A DNA stretch of 64,000 bases from Candidatus Kapaibacterium sp. (GTDB lineage Bacteria > Bacteroidota > Ignavibacteria > Kapaibacteriales > UBA2268): the NCBI GenBank assembly GCA_938031175.1, contig CALHGZ010000008.1:1-64000 (forward strand). Reading direction: 5' to 3'. Positions 33,589-42,550 of the stretch are shown in pieces. The notes under the pieces are model-generated. The model ran no database searches and was not told where the DNA came from. It was given only the letters and a program-made list of their open reading frames with translations. Position 1 is the stretch's first letter; every line of letters starts with the position of its first letter. The position numbers were made by a program, and so were the translations under genes.

Positions 33589-35154
33589 ATGCAGTCAAAA
33601 GAAGATTTAAGAGACAAAAAAATTCGTGAATTGTATTCTTTATTAGAGAAAGCTTATCAAGGAGGCGGTCAAAATCGAATCGATGAACAACATTCAAAAG
33701 GTAAACTTACAGCTCGTGAACGAATCGAAGTACTACTTGATAAAGGCACATTCCGTGAACTTGATGCCTTTGCCCATCACCACTCAAGCCAATTTGGACT
33801 TGATAAACATATTTATCTCGGTGATGGTGTTGTAACAGGTTACGGTACAATTAACAACAGAAAAGTTTTTGTTTATTCGCAGGATTTTACTGTATTAGGC
33901 GGAAGTTTGGCTTCTGAGCATGGAAGAAAAATTTGCAAAATAATGGATATTGCTATGAAAATTGGCTGCCCTATTATTGGATTAAATGATTCTGGTGGAG
34001 CAAGAGTACAAGAAGGTGTCATCTCGCTCGGTGCTTATGCAGATATATTTTTGAGAAATACTCTTGCTTCTGGAGTTATTCCCCAGATTTCTGTTATTAT
34101 GGGACCTTGTGCTGGTGGTGCTGTTTATTCCCCTGCTATTACAGATTTTATTATAATGGTCAAAAAGACTTCATATATGTTCGTCACTGGACCAAAAGTT
34201 GTTAAAACTGTTACTCATGAGGATTTCACATCTGAGGAACTCGGCGGGGCTGAAGTTCACGCAACAAAAAGTGGGGTAGCTCATTTTACTGCTGAAAATG
34301 ATATTGAAGCTCTTGAAATTGTTATCAAACTTCTAAGCTACTTGCCATCAAACAATGCTGAAGACCCACCGTTTGTACCAACGAGTGATCCCTACGATAG
34401 AGTTGACGAATCGCTGAATTATATTGTTCCCGAAAATCCGAATCATCCTTACGATATGAGAGATATAATATATAAAATTGCTGATAATGGTGAATTTTTA
34501 GAAATTCACAAAGATTGGGCTGAAAATATAATAGTAGGATTTATTCGTCTCGGTGGGCGTTCAATTGGAGTTGTTGCTAATCAACCCGCTGTTTTAGCCG
34601 GTGTTTTGGATATTAATTCTTCAAGAAAAGCAGGGCGTTTTGTCCGATTTTGTGATTGCTTTAATATTCCATTACTTGTTCTTGTCGATGTTCCCGGTTT
34701 TATGCCCGGAGCAGATCAAGAGTGGGGTGGAATTATCACAAATGGAGCTAAATTACTTTATGCTTTTTGCGAAGCAACAGTACCAAAGGTTACTGTAATC
34801 ACACGGAAAGCTTACGGTGGTGCCTATGACGTTATGAACAGCAAACATATCAGAGGTGATTTCAATTTCGCTTGGCCAACTGCTGAATTAGCTGTCATGG
34901 GTGCTAAAGGTGCTGTTGAAATAATTTTCAAAAAAGAAATTGAAAAAGCTGAAGATAAGGAAAAAAGACAACAAGAGTTAATCGATGAATTTAATGAAAG
35001 ATTCGCTAATCCCTACATCTCAGCCTCTTATGGATATATCGATGAAGTTATCGAACCAAAGTTTACAAGACAGAGATTGATTGATGCTTTCAATTTACTA
35101 GAAAATAAAATTGATACTAATCCAAGGAAAAAACACGGTAATATACCATTATAA
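33589..35154 (+). CDS. Acyl-CoA carboxylase beta (carboxyltransferase) subunit
   Basis: The 521-residue protein matches propionyl-CoA carboxylase beta / methylmalonyl-CoA decarboxylase alpha. It has the N-terminal [22 protein letters not shown], the oxyanion-forming [19 protein letters not shown] with [13 protein letters not shown], and the C-terminal half with [17 protein letters not shown] and [15 protein letters not shown]. It transfers carboxyl from biotin to an acyl-CoA, probably propionyl-CoA, to give methylmalonyl-CoA. No biotin carboxylase or carrier gene is adjacent. The adenosylcobalamin-making enzyme at 16944 would suit a methylmalonyl-CoA mutase route (inference). It converges on hpnE with a 4-bp gap. 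Confidence 0.92.
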   Translation: MQSKEDLRDKKIRELYSLLEKAYQGGGQNRIDEQHSKGKLTARERIEVLLDKGTFRELDAFAHHHSSQFGLDKHIYLGDGVVTGYGTINNRKVFVYSQDFTVLGGSLASEHGRKICKIMDIAMKIGCPIIGLNDSGGARVQEGVISLGAYADIFLRNTLASGVIPQISVIMGPCAGGAVYSPAITDFIIMVKKTSYMFVTGPKVVKTVTHEDFTSEELGGAEVHATKSGVAHFTAENDIEALEIVIKLLSYLPSNNAEDPPFVPTSDPYDRVDESLNYIVPENPNHPYDMRDIIYKIADNGEFLEIHKDWAENIIVGFIRLGGRSIGVVANQPAVLAGVLDINSSRKAGRFVRFCDCFNIPLLVLVDVPGFMPGADQEWGGIITNGAKLLYAFCEATVPKVTVITRKAYGGAYDVMNSKHIRGDFNFAWPTAELAVMGAKGAVEIIFKKEIEKAEDKEKRQQELIDEFNERFANPYISASYGYIDEVIEPKFTRQRLIDAFNLLENKIDTNPRKKHGNIPL

Positions 35155-35158
35155 TTCA

Positions 35159-36499
35159 TTAACACATTGATAAATAATTAATTACACATCGGGCAGCTGT
35201 CTCTCCGCTCCGTACAGCCCCCTCTATCGTTGCGGGTAATCCTGTCGAGGTCCAATCGCCAGCTAAAAAAAGATTTTCATATTCTGTTACAGCAGTTGCC
35301 CTAAAATGTAGATTTTGAGGTGTTAATAGCACTGTTGCTTTTTTATAATTCAAAACTTTCCAATTGATAACATTTTCAGTACTAAAATTTGGGAAAAATC
35401 TCATTAATTCATCAAGGCACATTTGTAGAGTTTGTTCTCTTGTCAATTTTGCATACTTATCCGCTGAACTGATAACAATCGCATATTTATATAATTTATG
35501 TTTTTCAGTTATTTCCCCAGAAATCCTTTTTATATTAAAAAGCCAATGCAATGGAGAATCAACTAATCCTATAAATTTCTCCGTTGTAATTTCTTTATCG
35601 AGCCAAAGATATACCGTTATAATTGATGAGGTCCTGAAATTATTAACTAATTCAAGAAAAATATTTAAGTTACTCAATCTACCAATTTGTTTAAGAGAAT
35701 CAGGTGGGATTGCTAAAATTACAGCATCAAAATCATCATAGCAAAAATCATTTATTGTTAATGTAGCAACCTTCCCATTTCTTATTTCAATTCGTTTCAG
35801 TCTATGGTTTAGACAAAGTTCACAATTTCTGTCGCTGAGATATTTTTCAACAGGTGATATTAAATTTAACAATTCAGTTTTTGGAATTACAATTTTTGCT
35901 TTTGAGAATCCATTGGAAAATATTTCATATAAAATATTTATCAAAATATCCGCTGGAGCATCATTAAGCTGTGCGTTCATAGTAGCGATAATAAAGGGTT
36001 CCCAAAACAATTTTATAAGATCATTTTCCTGTTTATGCAAGAGAAGAAATTCTTGACAACTTAATCCCGATTTTCTGATTTTTTGATGAATTATTTTAGA
36101 AATTAAATTTGCCATTTTGAATTTTGATTTAAGACCTACTCCTTTCAATAAGAATAATCCGAGAATAAATCCTATATTATCATTGAAAAACTTTTGCTCA
36201 AATGTTATAATTTTGTCGCTATTCATTAAAAATCTTACTTTAAACTTTTTTTGCTGGTAAAGCAAATCTTTGGTACCTAACTTTTTCAAAAGATTGAAGA
36301 AATTCACATAAGCACCAATCATTATATGTTGCCCTAAATCAAGTAATTCCCCAATTTCTGTATCAGCAAAAGAGGACATCCTTCCTCCAATATTATTTGC
36401 TGATTCGAAAAGCTTTACACTCAGCCCCCGTTCGGCAAGATACATTGCTGAACTAATTCCAGCAATTCCAGCACCTATGACTGCTACTTTGTTTTTCAT
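35159..36499 (-). CDS. FAD-dependent desaturase-like protein (HpnE/squalene- or carotenoid-type)
   Basis: About 446 residues from the ATG at 36499. The N-terminal dinucleotide fold VAVIGAGIAGISSAMYLAERG ends in FESANNIGGRMSSF, and the C-terminal FAD segment is LFLAGDWTSTGLPATIEGAVRSG. This layout is that of hydroxysqualene dehydroxylase HpnE and phytoene-desaturase-like enzymes. No other hopanoid or carotenoid genes are nearby, so the substrate is open. The track start (36547) is a TTG lying within a hairpin. The family-like MKNKVAVIGAG start is 9 nt after that hairpin. Confidence 0.82.
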   Translation of the reverse strand: MKNKVAVIGAGIAGISSAMYLAERGLSVKLFESANNIGGRMSSFADTEIGELLDLGQHIMIGAYVNFFNLLKKLGTKDLLYQQKKFKVRFLMNSDKIITFEQKFFNDNIGFILGLFLLKGVGLKSKFKMANLISKIIHQKIRKSGLSCQEFLLLHKQENDLIKLFWEPFIIATMNAQLNDAPADILINILYEIFSNGFSKAKIVIPKTELLNLISPVEKYLSDRNCELCLNHRLKRIEIRNGKVATLTINDFCYDDFDAVILAIPPDSLKQIGRLSNLNIFLELVNNFRTSSIITVYLWLDKEITTEKFIGLVDSPLHWLFNIKRISGEITEKHKLYKYAIVISSADKYAKLTREQTLQMCLDELMRFFPNFSTENVINWKVLNYKKATVLLTPQNLHFRATAVTEYENLFLAGDWTSTGLPATIEGAVRSGETAARCVINYLSMC

Positions 36500-36508
36500 A
36501 AAATAATA

Positions 36509-36553
36509 AGCGGGTTGCCTCTGAATTATATAAAAATAAGAATGCAACCCGCT
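36509..36553 (-). terminator. 10-bp inverted repeat between ppdK stop and hpnE-like start
   Basis: On the minus strand AGCGGGTTGC-(25 nt)-GCAACCCGCT is followed by TTATTATTTTATG. It is terminator-like for ppdK, but the T-rich tail runs into the start codon of the next gene, so it may instead tune read-through or translation of the desaturase gene. Confidence 0.65.
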
Positions 36554-36569
36554 ACGGCATTAATTCACA

Positions 36570-39398
36570 TTACTTATTTTTTGTTTTTTTATTCTTTTTG
36601 TCTTTTTTATCTTTTTCTTCGTTTTTCTTTTCTTTTTTCATAACTTTTTCTCTAATTACTGCTCTTGCTGCTGCTAATCTTGCAATAGGAACTCTGAATG
36701 GCGAACAGGATACATAATCCAAACCTAATCGATGGCAAAATTCTACAGATTCGGGATCGCCACCATGTTCCCCGCATATTCCTATTTTCAACTTTTTACG
36801 TGTTTTTCTTCCGTCGTCAACAGCTTTTTCCATTAAGAATCCAACACCTGCTTGATCTATTGAAACAAACGGATCCACTTTATAAATTTCTTTGTTAACG
36901 TATTCAGGTAAGAATCTTCCTGAATCATCACGGCTAACACCTAATGTTGTCTGAGTTAAATCATTTGTTCCAAATGAGAAGAATTCGGCTACTTCAGCAA
37001 TTTCACTGGCTGTGATTGCACCTCTTGGCACTTCAATCATTGTACCGACCAAATACTCAAATTTAACACCAGTTTCATTCATCACTTCTTCAGCAACCCG
37101 TCTAACGATTATTTCCTGATCTTTCAATTCTTTTACATTACCAACAAGCGGAATCATAATTTCTGGTAATACTGTTTTGCCTTCATTAATAACTTCGACT
37201 GTAGCTTCAAATATTGCTCTTGCCTGCATTTCAGTGATTTCAGGATATATAATACCTAATCTACATCCACGGAAACCGAGCATTGGATTGAATTCGTGCA
37301 AAGCATCAACTCGTTCTTTAATTGTTTTAAGTGGAATGTTCATAGTTTTGCTCATTTCTTTTTGACCAACTTCATCGTGTGGCAAAAATTCATGCAGTGG
37401 AGGATCTATTGTTCTGATTGTTACAGGTTTACCATCCATAACTCTGAAAATTCCAGCAAAATCCTCTCGTTGCAGGGGTAACAATTTAGCTAAAGCAGCT
37501 TTGCGCTCTTCTGCTGTATCAGATAATATCATTTCCCGCATTGGTCCGATTTTACCTTCACCGAAGAACATATGCTCTGTTCTGCACAAACCAATACCTT
37601 CTGCTCCGAATTGAATGGCATTATAACTTTGATCAGGCTGGTCAGCATTTGTTCTGACACGTAGCTTACGATATTCATCAGCCCAATTCATTATCTGTTC
37701 ATAAATTTTATAGACTGGTGCCTGTTCTGGGTCGAGAGTTTTTTCTATCAATACTTGGATTACTTCACTGGGCTTGGTCGGTATTTCGCCGTAAATAACT
37801 TCTCCCATTGTACCATCTATAGAAATATAGTCACCTTCCTTGATAAGCCATTCTGTACCGGGTACTTTTATTTCGCGGGCTTTATAATCAATTTGCAAAG
37901 CTTCGCAACCAGCTACGCATACCTTACCCATTTGCCTTGCAACAAGAGCTGCGTGCGATGTCATACCACCACGAGCAGTTAGAATACCTTCTGCAGCATT
38001 CATCCCTGCTATATCTTCAGGTGAAGTTTCAATACGTACAAGAATTATTCTCTCTCCTCTTTTTTTCCATTCAACTGCATCTTCGGCATTGAATACAACT
38101 TTACCAGTAGCAGCTCCAGGACCAGCATTAAGTCCTTTAGCAATTAAGCGTTTTTCATCCAACGCCTTTTTCTTTGCCTCGCTATCGAATACTGGTCTTA
38201 ATAGTTGATTTAACTGGTCTGGGTCTATTCGCATCAATGCTTCCCAGGGCTTAATTAATTTCTCATTTACCATATCAACTGCTATTTTCATTGCAGCCAT
38301 TGCTGTTCTCTTACCTACCCGGCATTGAAGCATATATAATTTGCCTTCCTGGATGGTAAATTCTATATCGAGCATATCGCGGTAATGCTTTTCCAAAATT
38401 TGGCGGATTTTTTCCAGTTCATTATATGATTTTGGATCTATTTCTTTTAGTTGACTAATAGGAAGTGGCGTACGAATACCAGCAACAACATCTTCGCCCT
38501 GAGCATTCATTAAAAATTCACCATAAAAAATATTCTCACCAGTAGCAGCATCGCGAGTAAATGCTACTCCTGTACCTGAATCCTCACTAAAATTGCCAAA
38601 TACCATTGCCTGGACATTTACCGCTGTTCCCCACCATTCAGGAATATTATTTAATTTACGGTAAACAATTGCTCTATTATTCATCCAAGAACCAAAAACA
38701 GCACCAATTGCTCCCCAAAGTTGTTCTTTCGGATCTTCGGGAAACTCTATATGCAATCGTTCCTTGATTGCTGATTTAAATTCATAAACGAGTTCTTTCA
38801 AATCATCAGCACTTAGTTCGATGTCTAATTTTACGCCTCTATCTTTCTTTTTCTTTTCTAAAATTACCTCAAAAGGATCTTCATCATCTTTTGACTGAGG
38901 CTTCAATCCAAGAACAACATCACCATACATTGCCACAAATCTACGATAAGCATCATAAGCAAATCTTGGATTATTTGACTTTTTTATTAGACCTTCAATG
39001 GTAGTATCATTAAGACCTAAATTCAAAACAGTATCCATCATACCTGGCATTGATGCCCTTGCACCAGAACGTACCGAAACAAGGAGGGGATTGTCGGGAT
39101 CACCAAATTTTGCTCCCATCTCTTTCTCAAGTCTTTTTAAAGCTTCATCCACTTCTTTGTAAAGGGATTTAGGATAAGTTTGATTATTTGCATAATAATA
39201 TGTACACACTTCGGTTGTTATTGTAAATCCTGGGGGGACTGGTAAACCTAAATTAACCATTTCCGCAAGATTTGCACCTTTACCACCAAGCAAACTTTTC
39301 ATAGATGCATCACCATCTGCTTTACCAGCTCCAAAATAATAAACATACTTTGGCTGATTTGATTTTTTCGACTTTTCCTTTTTGTCTTTTGAACCCAT
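36570..39398 (-). CDS. ppdK: Pyruvate, phosphate dikinase with Lys-rich ends
   Basis: The 942-residue enzyme interconverts pyruvate, ATP and phosphate with PEP, AMP and PPi. Features in order: nucleotide-grasp domain ([41 protein letters not shown]), phosphohistidine domain ([16 protein letters not shown], catalytic His), and the C-terminal PEP/pyruvate barrel ([21 protein letters not shown] with the catalytic Cys). Typical PPDK is about 870-890 residues. The excess is in a charged N-terminal leader ([14 protein letters not shown]), an internal Lys-rich insertion near residue 180, and a 20-residue Lys-rich tail. AAGGAG precedes the ATG. It would allow gluconeogenesis from the pyruvate handled by PFOR. 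Confidence 0.95.
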   Translation of the reverse strand: MGSKDKKEKSKKSNQPKYVYYFGAGKADGDASMKSLLGGKGANLAEMVNLGLPVPPGFTITTEVCTYYYANNQTYPKSLYKEVDEALKRLEKEMGAKFGDPDNPLLVSVRSGARASMPGMMDTVLNLGLNDTTIEGLIKKSNNPRFAYDAYRRFVAMYGDVVLGLKPQSKDDEDPFEVILEKKKKDRGVKLDIELSADDLKELVYEFKSAIKERLHIEFPEDPKEQLWGAIGAVFGSWMNNRAIVYRKLNNIPEWWGTAVNVQAMVFGNFSEDSGTGVAFTRDAATGENIFYGEFLMNAQGEDVVAGIRTPLPISQLKEIDPKSYNELEKIRQILEKHYRDMLDIEFTIQEGKLYMLQCRVGKRTAMAAMKIAVDMVNEKLIKPWEALMRIDPDQLNQLLRPVFDSEAKKKALDEKRLIAKGLNAGPGAATGKVVFNAEDAVEWKKRGERIILVRIETSPEDIAGMNAAEGILTARGGMTSHAALVARQMGKVCVAGCEALQIDYKAREIKVPGTEWLIKEGDYISIDGTMGEVIYGEIPTKPSEVIQVLIEKTLDPEQAPVYKIYEQIMNWADEYRKLRVRTNADQPDQSYNAIQFGAEGIGLCRTEHMFFGEGKIGPMREMILSDTAEERKAALAKLLPLQREDFAGIFRVMDGKPVTIRTIDPPLHEFLPHDEVGQKEMSKTMNIPLKTIKERVDALHEFNPMLGFRGCRLGIIYPEITEMQARAIFEATVEVINEGKTVLPEIMIPLVGNVKELKDQEIIVRRVAEEVMNETGVKFEYLVGTMIEVPRGAITASEIAEVAEFFSFGTNDLTQTTLGVSRDDSGRFLPEYVNKEIYKVDPFVSIDQAGVGFLMEKAVDDGRKTRKKLKIGICGEHGGDPESVEFCHRLGLDYVSCSPFRVPIARLAAARAVIREKVMKKEKKNEEKDKKDKKNKKTKNK

Positions 39399-39473
39399 AA
39401 ATACTCCTTAGTAATTAATTCCAGATATCTTTTTAAGATTAAATTTATATTCAAATTATAATTATAGAAACTA

Positions 39474-39505
39474 CAAACTTAAAAACTAAGTTATTAAGTA
39501 GCAAA
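39474..39505 (-). promoter_or_regulatory. Bacteroidota-type promoter for ppdK
   Basis: Minus strand: TTTG (39505-39502), a 20-nt spacer, then TAAGTTTG (39481-39474). The ppdK ATG is 75 nt beyond the -7 element. Confidence 0.6.
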
Positions 39506-39667
39506 TTAAATTCATTCATTACAATTACCAAATAAATTCTTTAATTATAATCAATTAGTAATCTCCTTAAATAAAAATTAACAATTCATGCTTAAAAATT
39601 GCTTTTCCTCATACAACATATAAAAACTTCAAACGTATGTATTCATGTGTCATAAAGAAAAATATTA

Positions 39668-40633
39668 ATGACAATATCATGTAAATATAGCAAACTTATA
39701 CAAATATTTAGTCTTCTCACGTTTACATTATTGCTTCTTTCATTGAGAACTGACGAAAGCTACTCATTATTCAACACTGACGATAATATAAGCAATGAAA
39801 TAATTTTCAGTTCAGTTGTTGACCGTTTAATTGCAAACAAATCTGATCCTGAATTCGTAAAAAATTTAATTAACCACCCATCGGTTCAATTTAATGAAAA
39901 GTACATTCGTGTGAACGTTATCAAAAGTATGCAAAAAGTTGATTATTCAGCACATTATTCTGATAAATCTGCACAAACTGTATATGAATTATTAAGACAA
40001 AATTTTGACTTATTCCAAAACTGTGAAAATCAGTTTTCCATCCCAAAGGAAATTATAGCTGCTATCATTTGGGTAGAAACAAAATTTGGCTCTTATCTCG
40101 GTAATTCGCACGTACCAAGCGTTTATTTAAATACTGCATTAGCTAATGAAGCTAAATATATAGAAAAAAATTTGCAAATGAATTTAAAAGATTTAAACGT
40201 AAAAAAAGCCGACGAAAAATCAATTCGGAAGAAAATCAAATCTCGCTCAGCTAAGAAAGCTAATTGGGCAATTAAAGAATTATTAGCTTTAGAAAAAATA
40301 TACAATGAGCGTGGAATTGATATATTTTCTCTCTATGGTTCTTGGGCTGGGGCATTCGGAATTTCACAATTTTTACCATCCAGCTACCTTAATTGGGCTA
40401 TAGATGGTAATAAAGATGGCATCATTGATTTATTCGATATTAATGATGCAGTATTCAGTGTAGCTAATTATTTAAAAAATAACGGCTGGGGTAATTCCTA
40501 CGAAGAGAAAAGAAAAGCTATCTTCAACTACAACAATAGTTCTGCATATGTTGATGCTATTTTGAAGTTATCAGAAAAAGTCAAGAATTACATAATGACT
40601 AGTAATATTGAAAATACCGCTCCGATTGATTAA
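39668..40633 (+). CDS. Membrane-bound lytic murein transglycosylase, MltB-like
   Basis: The 321-residue protein has an N-terminal signal/anchor (about 12-28) and an SLT-2 (MltB) fold: IPKEIIAAIIWVETKFGSYLG with the catalytic Glu, YLNTALANEA, SWAGAFGISQFLPSSYLNWA and a C-terminal DINDAVFSVANYLKNNGWG. It would cleave peptidoglycan glycan strands, forming 1,6-anhydro ends. There is no lipobox Cys, so it may be released or anchored by the N-terminal helix. Its stop codon overlaps that of the convergent GH13-like gene by 4 bp. Confidence 0.87.
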   Translation: MTISCKYSKLIQIFSLLTFTLLLLSLRTDESYSLFNTDDNISNEIIFSSVVDRLIANKSDPEFVKNLINHPSVQFNEKYIRVNVIKSMQKVDYSAHYSDKSAQTVYELLRQNFDLFQNCENQFSIPKEIIAAIIWVETKFGSYLGNSHVPSVYLNTALANEAKYIEKNLQMNLKDLNVKKADEKSIRKKIKSRSAKKANWAIKELLALEKIYNERGIDIFSLYGSWAGAFGISQFLPSSYLNWAIDGNKDGIIDLFDINDAVFSVANYLKNNGWGNSYEEKRKAIFNYNNSSAYVDAILKLSEKVKNYIMTSNIENTAPID

Positions 40634-42528
40634 TCGCTCAATTCACAAATAATAAATTCAAATGGCTTTAAACTCACTACAAGAGAGTTGTTTATTAACT
40701 TATATTTTCTTTTATTAAAAATATCAAAAATTTGAGAATAATTTTTTTCAAATTTCAGATTTGTGAAGCTGGTTTCATTAGGGTTCAAGTTAAAAATTAC
40801 TGCTAAATCGAGTTTTTTGTTTATAGTTGCTCTTGTAAAGCCAGTAACAAATTCATTAGAGCATTTAATTTCCCATATTTTCGAATAAGTCTCGTTGTTC
40901 AAACCTTTTAAATATTTATCTCTCAAAGACAAAATCAAACGCATTATAATTAATAAATCTGAATGATCTAACCAATTAAGAGATGATTCAGAAAAAAGTG
41001 GGAGATTTTCAGGTGGATATTGTTTTATCTGCTCATCAGTAAAGTCAAGTCCGGTATTGACCGGATGCTTTTCACCAAGTTCAAATCCTGTATGAATAAA
41101 TGGTATAGCAGGCAAAAAGCAGCTCACAGCCCATACTAATTGATTAAATCGAATATCGTTGAATCTTGAAAATGCCCTTGGAGTATTGTGATTTTCAGAA
41201 GTGGCAAAAAATGGAATAGGTGAGCCTTCTTTTGCCAAAAAATTTATAAGATTCTTCATTTTAGCAGGCTGATGCATATCAAAAGGCAAATATCCAACGA
41301 CTGCATCATATCCTTCATCAGCACTTTTCTTGCTGAGAACGAAATTTTCCTCCCAGAAAATGAAATTCTTTTTGTTTTCTCTTGCTCGAACTACAATACC
41401 TTCTCGTAAATCCGAGGGCAAAGCATGACCCATATCAATCATCACACCATCAATATCAAATTTATTTTGATAGTATGGTACTATACGCATTATTTTATCC
41501 CAGAGGTCGTCAACTTTGTTATCTGCAATAGCTAATTTTGTATCATACATTCTGACAGTGTTATAGGCAATATAGTTAAAATCGGGATGCTCATAAAGCC
41601 TTAAATAAGTTACGTCACTCCAAACGGGTTGATTATCATCAGGTGGCCAATCTGCAAAAGCACCAGGGATGATGCATCTCCTATTGTCCTGTAATAAACC
41701 TTCTATTCTATTATTTATTAGTCTCAATTTTCTGGGCGTTGGAGAAAATAATTTCTGATAATCTTTATCAGGTGCCGGTAAATCCTCGAAATCTTGATTT
41801 TCTACTTTCTGCTTAATTAGCAATAACTCTTCTTCTTTAAATTTAGGCGGTTTAAATGATTCTGCTAGTTCGTCATCATCATAAATCCAATAGAACCAGT
41901 TGGGACGTTCGAGCGCAAGATCGCTGTCCCTGCTCGCTGTACGAAAAACAAATTCGAGAACTACCTTTATACCTAAAATATGAGCAGCTTCTACAAAAGC
42001 TGAAAATTCTTCCTCGACACTTAATCCTAAAATTGGCTCTGATAGATTTTTATCTATTTTGAATGGATTTTTAATTGCATAAGGTGAACCGAGAGTACCC
42101 TTTTTACCGTATATACCAATTGATGTGATTGGTAGTAAATAAATGATTGTAGCACCAAGACTTTTTATATATGGCAAAATTGCTATTGATTTAAGAAATG
42201 TACCTGTTTCCCTGAACCCCTTTAATATTGGCTCAAGTTCAATTTTACCATCATTGTTGTGGTCAAATGCTGTTGTATAACGTACAAACATATTATAAAC
42301 AACTTGTTCAGATAATTGGGGTTTGATATTGTTTGGATTGATTCCTGCAGACTTTTCTATCCTATCGATTTGTCTAAGAAAAAACCGCTGTGGATTGACA
42401 TTTATCAAGCCTTTGTACCTTTTTAGATATGGATCTAACCACAGTGAAGGTATATAATAATTTCTTAATCTGGAACCAGTTCTGACTAATTCCTCTAATA
42501 CTGCTTTTAATTTTTTTAGCTTTTGCAT
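40630..42528 (-). CDS. GH13 (alpha-amylase)-like protein with altered catalytic motifs
   Basis: The 632-residue protein has an alpha-amylase-type barrel: IKSLGATIIYLLPITSIGIYG (strand 2 region), region I-like GIKVVLEFVFRTASRDSD, region II DGVMIDMGHALP with the likely nucleophile Asp, region III FIFWEENF with a candidate acid Glu, and region IV TSENHNTPRAFSR. Two positions differ from the usual GH13 set: the Arg two residues before the nucleophile is Met, and the His-Asp of region IV is His-Asn. The N-terminal 100 residues are helical, with no signal peptide, so it is cytoplasmic. It could act on glycogen or maltodextrin, be a transferase, or be non-catalytic. It follows uvrC by 22 bp in the same run. 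Confidence 0.78.
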   Translation of the reverse strand: MQKLKKLKAVLEELVRTGSRLRNYYIPSLWLDPYLKRYKGLINVNPQRFFLRQIDRIEKSAGINPNNIKPQLSEQVVYNMFVRYTTAFDHNNDGKIELEPILKGFRETGTFLKSIAILPYIKSLGATIIYLLPITSIGIYGKKGTLGSPYAIKNPFKIDKNLSEPILGLSVEEEFSAFVEAAHILGIKVVLEFVFRTASRDSDLALERPNWFYWIYDDDELAESFKPPKFKEEELLLIKQKVENQDFEDLPAPDKDYQKLFSPTPRKLRLINNRIEGLLQDNRRCIIPGAFADWPPDDNQPVWSDVTYLRLYEHPDFNYIAYNTVRMYDTKLAIADNKVDDLWDKIMRIVPYYQNKFDIDGVMIDMGHALPSDLREGIVVRARENKKNFIFWEENFVLSKKSADEGYDAVVGYLPFDMHQPAKMKNLINFLAKEGSPIPFFATSENHNTPRAFSRFNDIRFNQLVWAVSCFLPAIPFIHTGFELGEKHPVNTGLDFTDEQIKQYPPENLPLFSESSLNWLDHSDLLIIMRLILSLRDKYLKGLNNETYSKIWEIKCSNEFVTGFTRATINKKLDLAVIFNLNPNETSFTNLKFEKNYSQIFDIFNKRKYKLINNSLVVSLKPFEFIICELSD

Positions 42529-42550
42529 CCAAGAATTTATATAAATTTAA

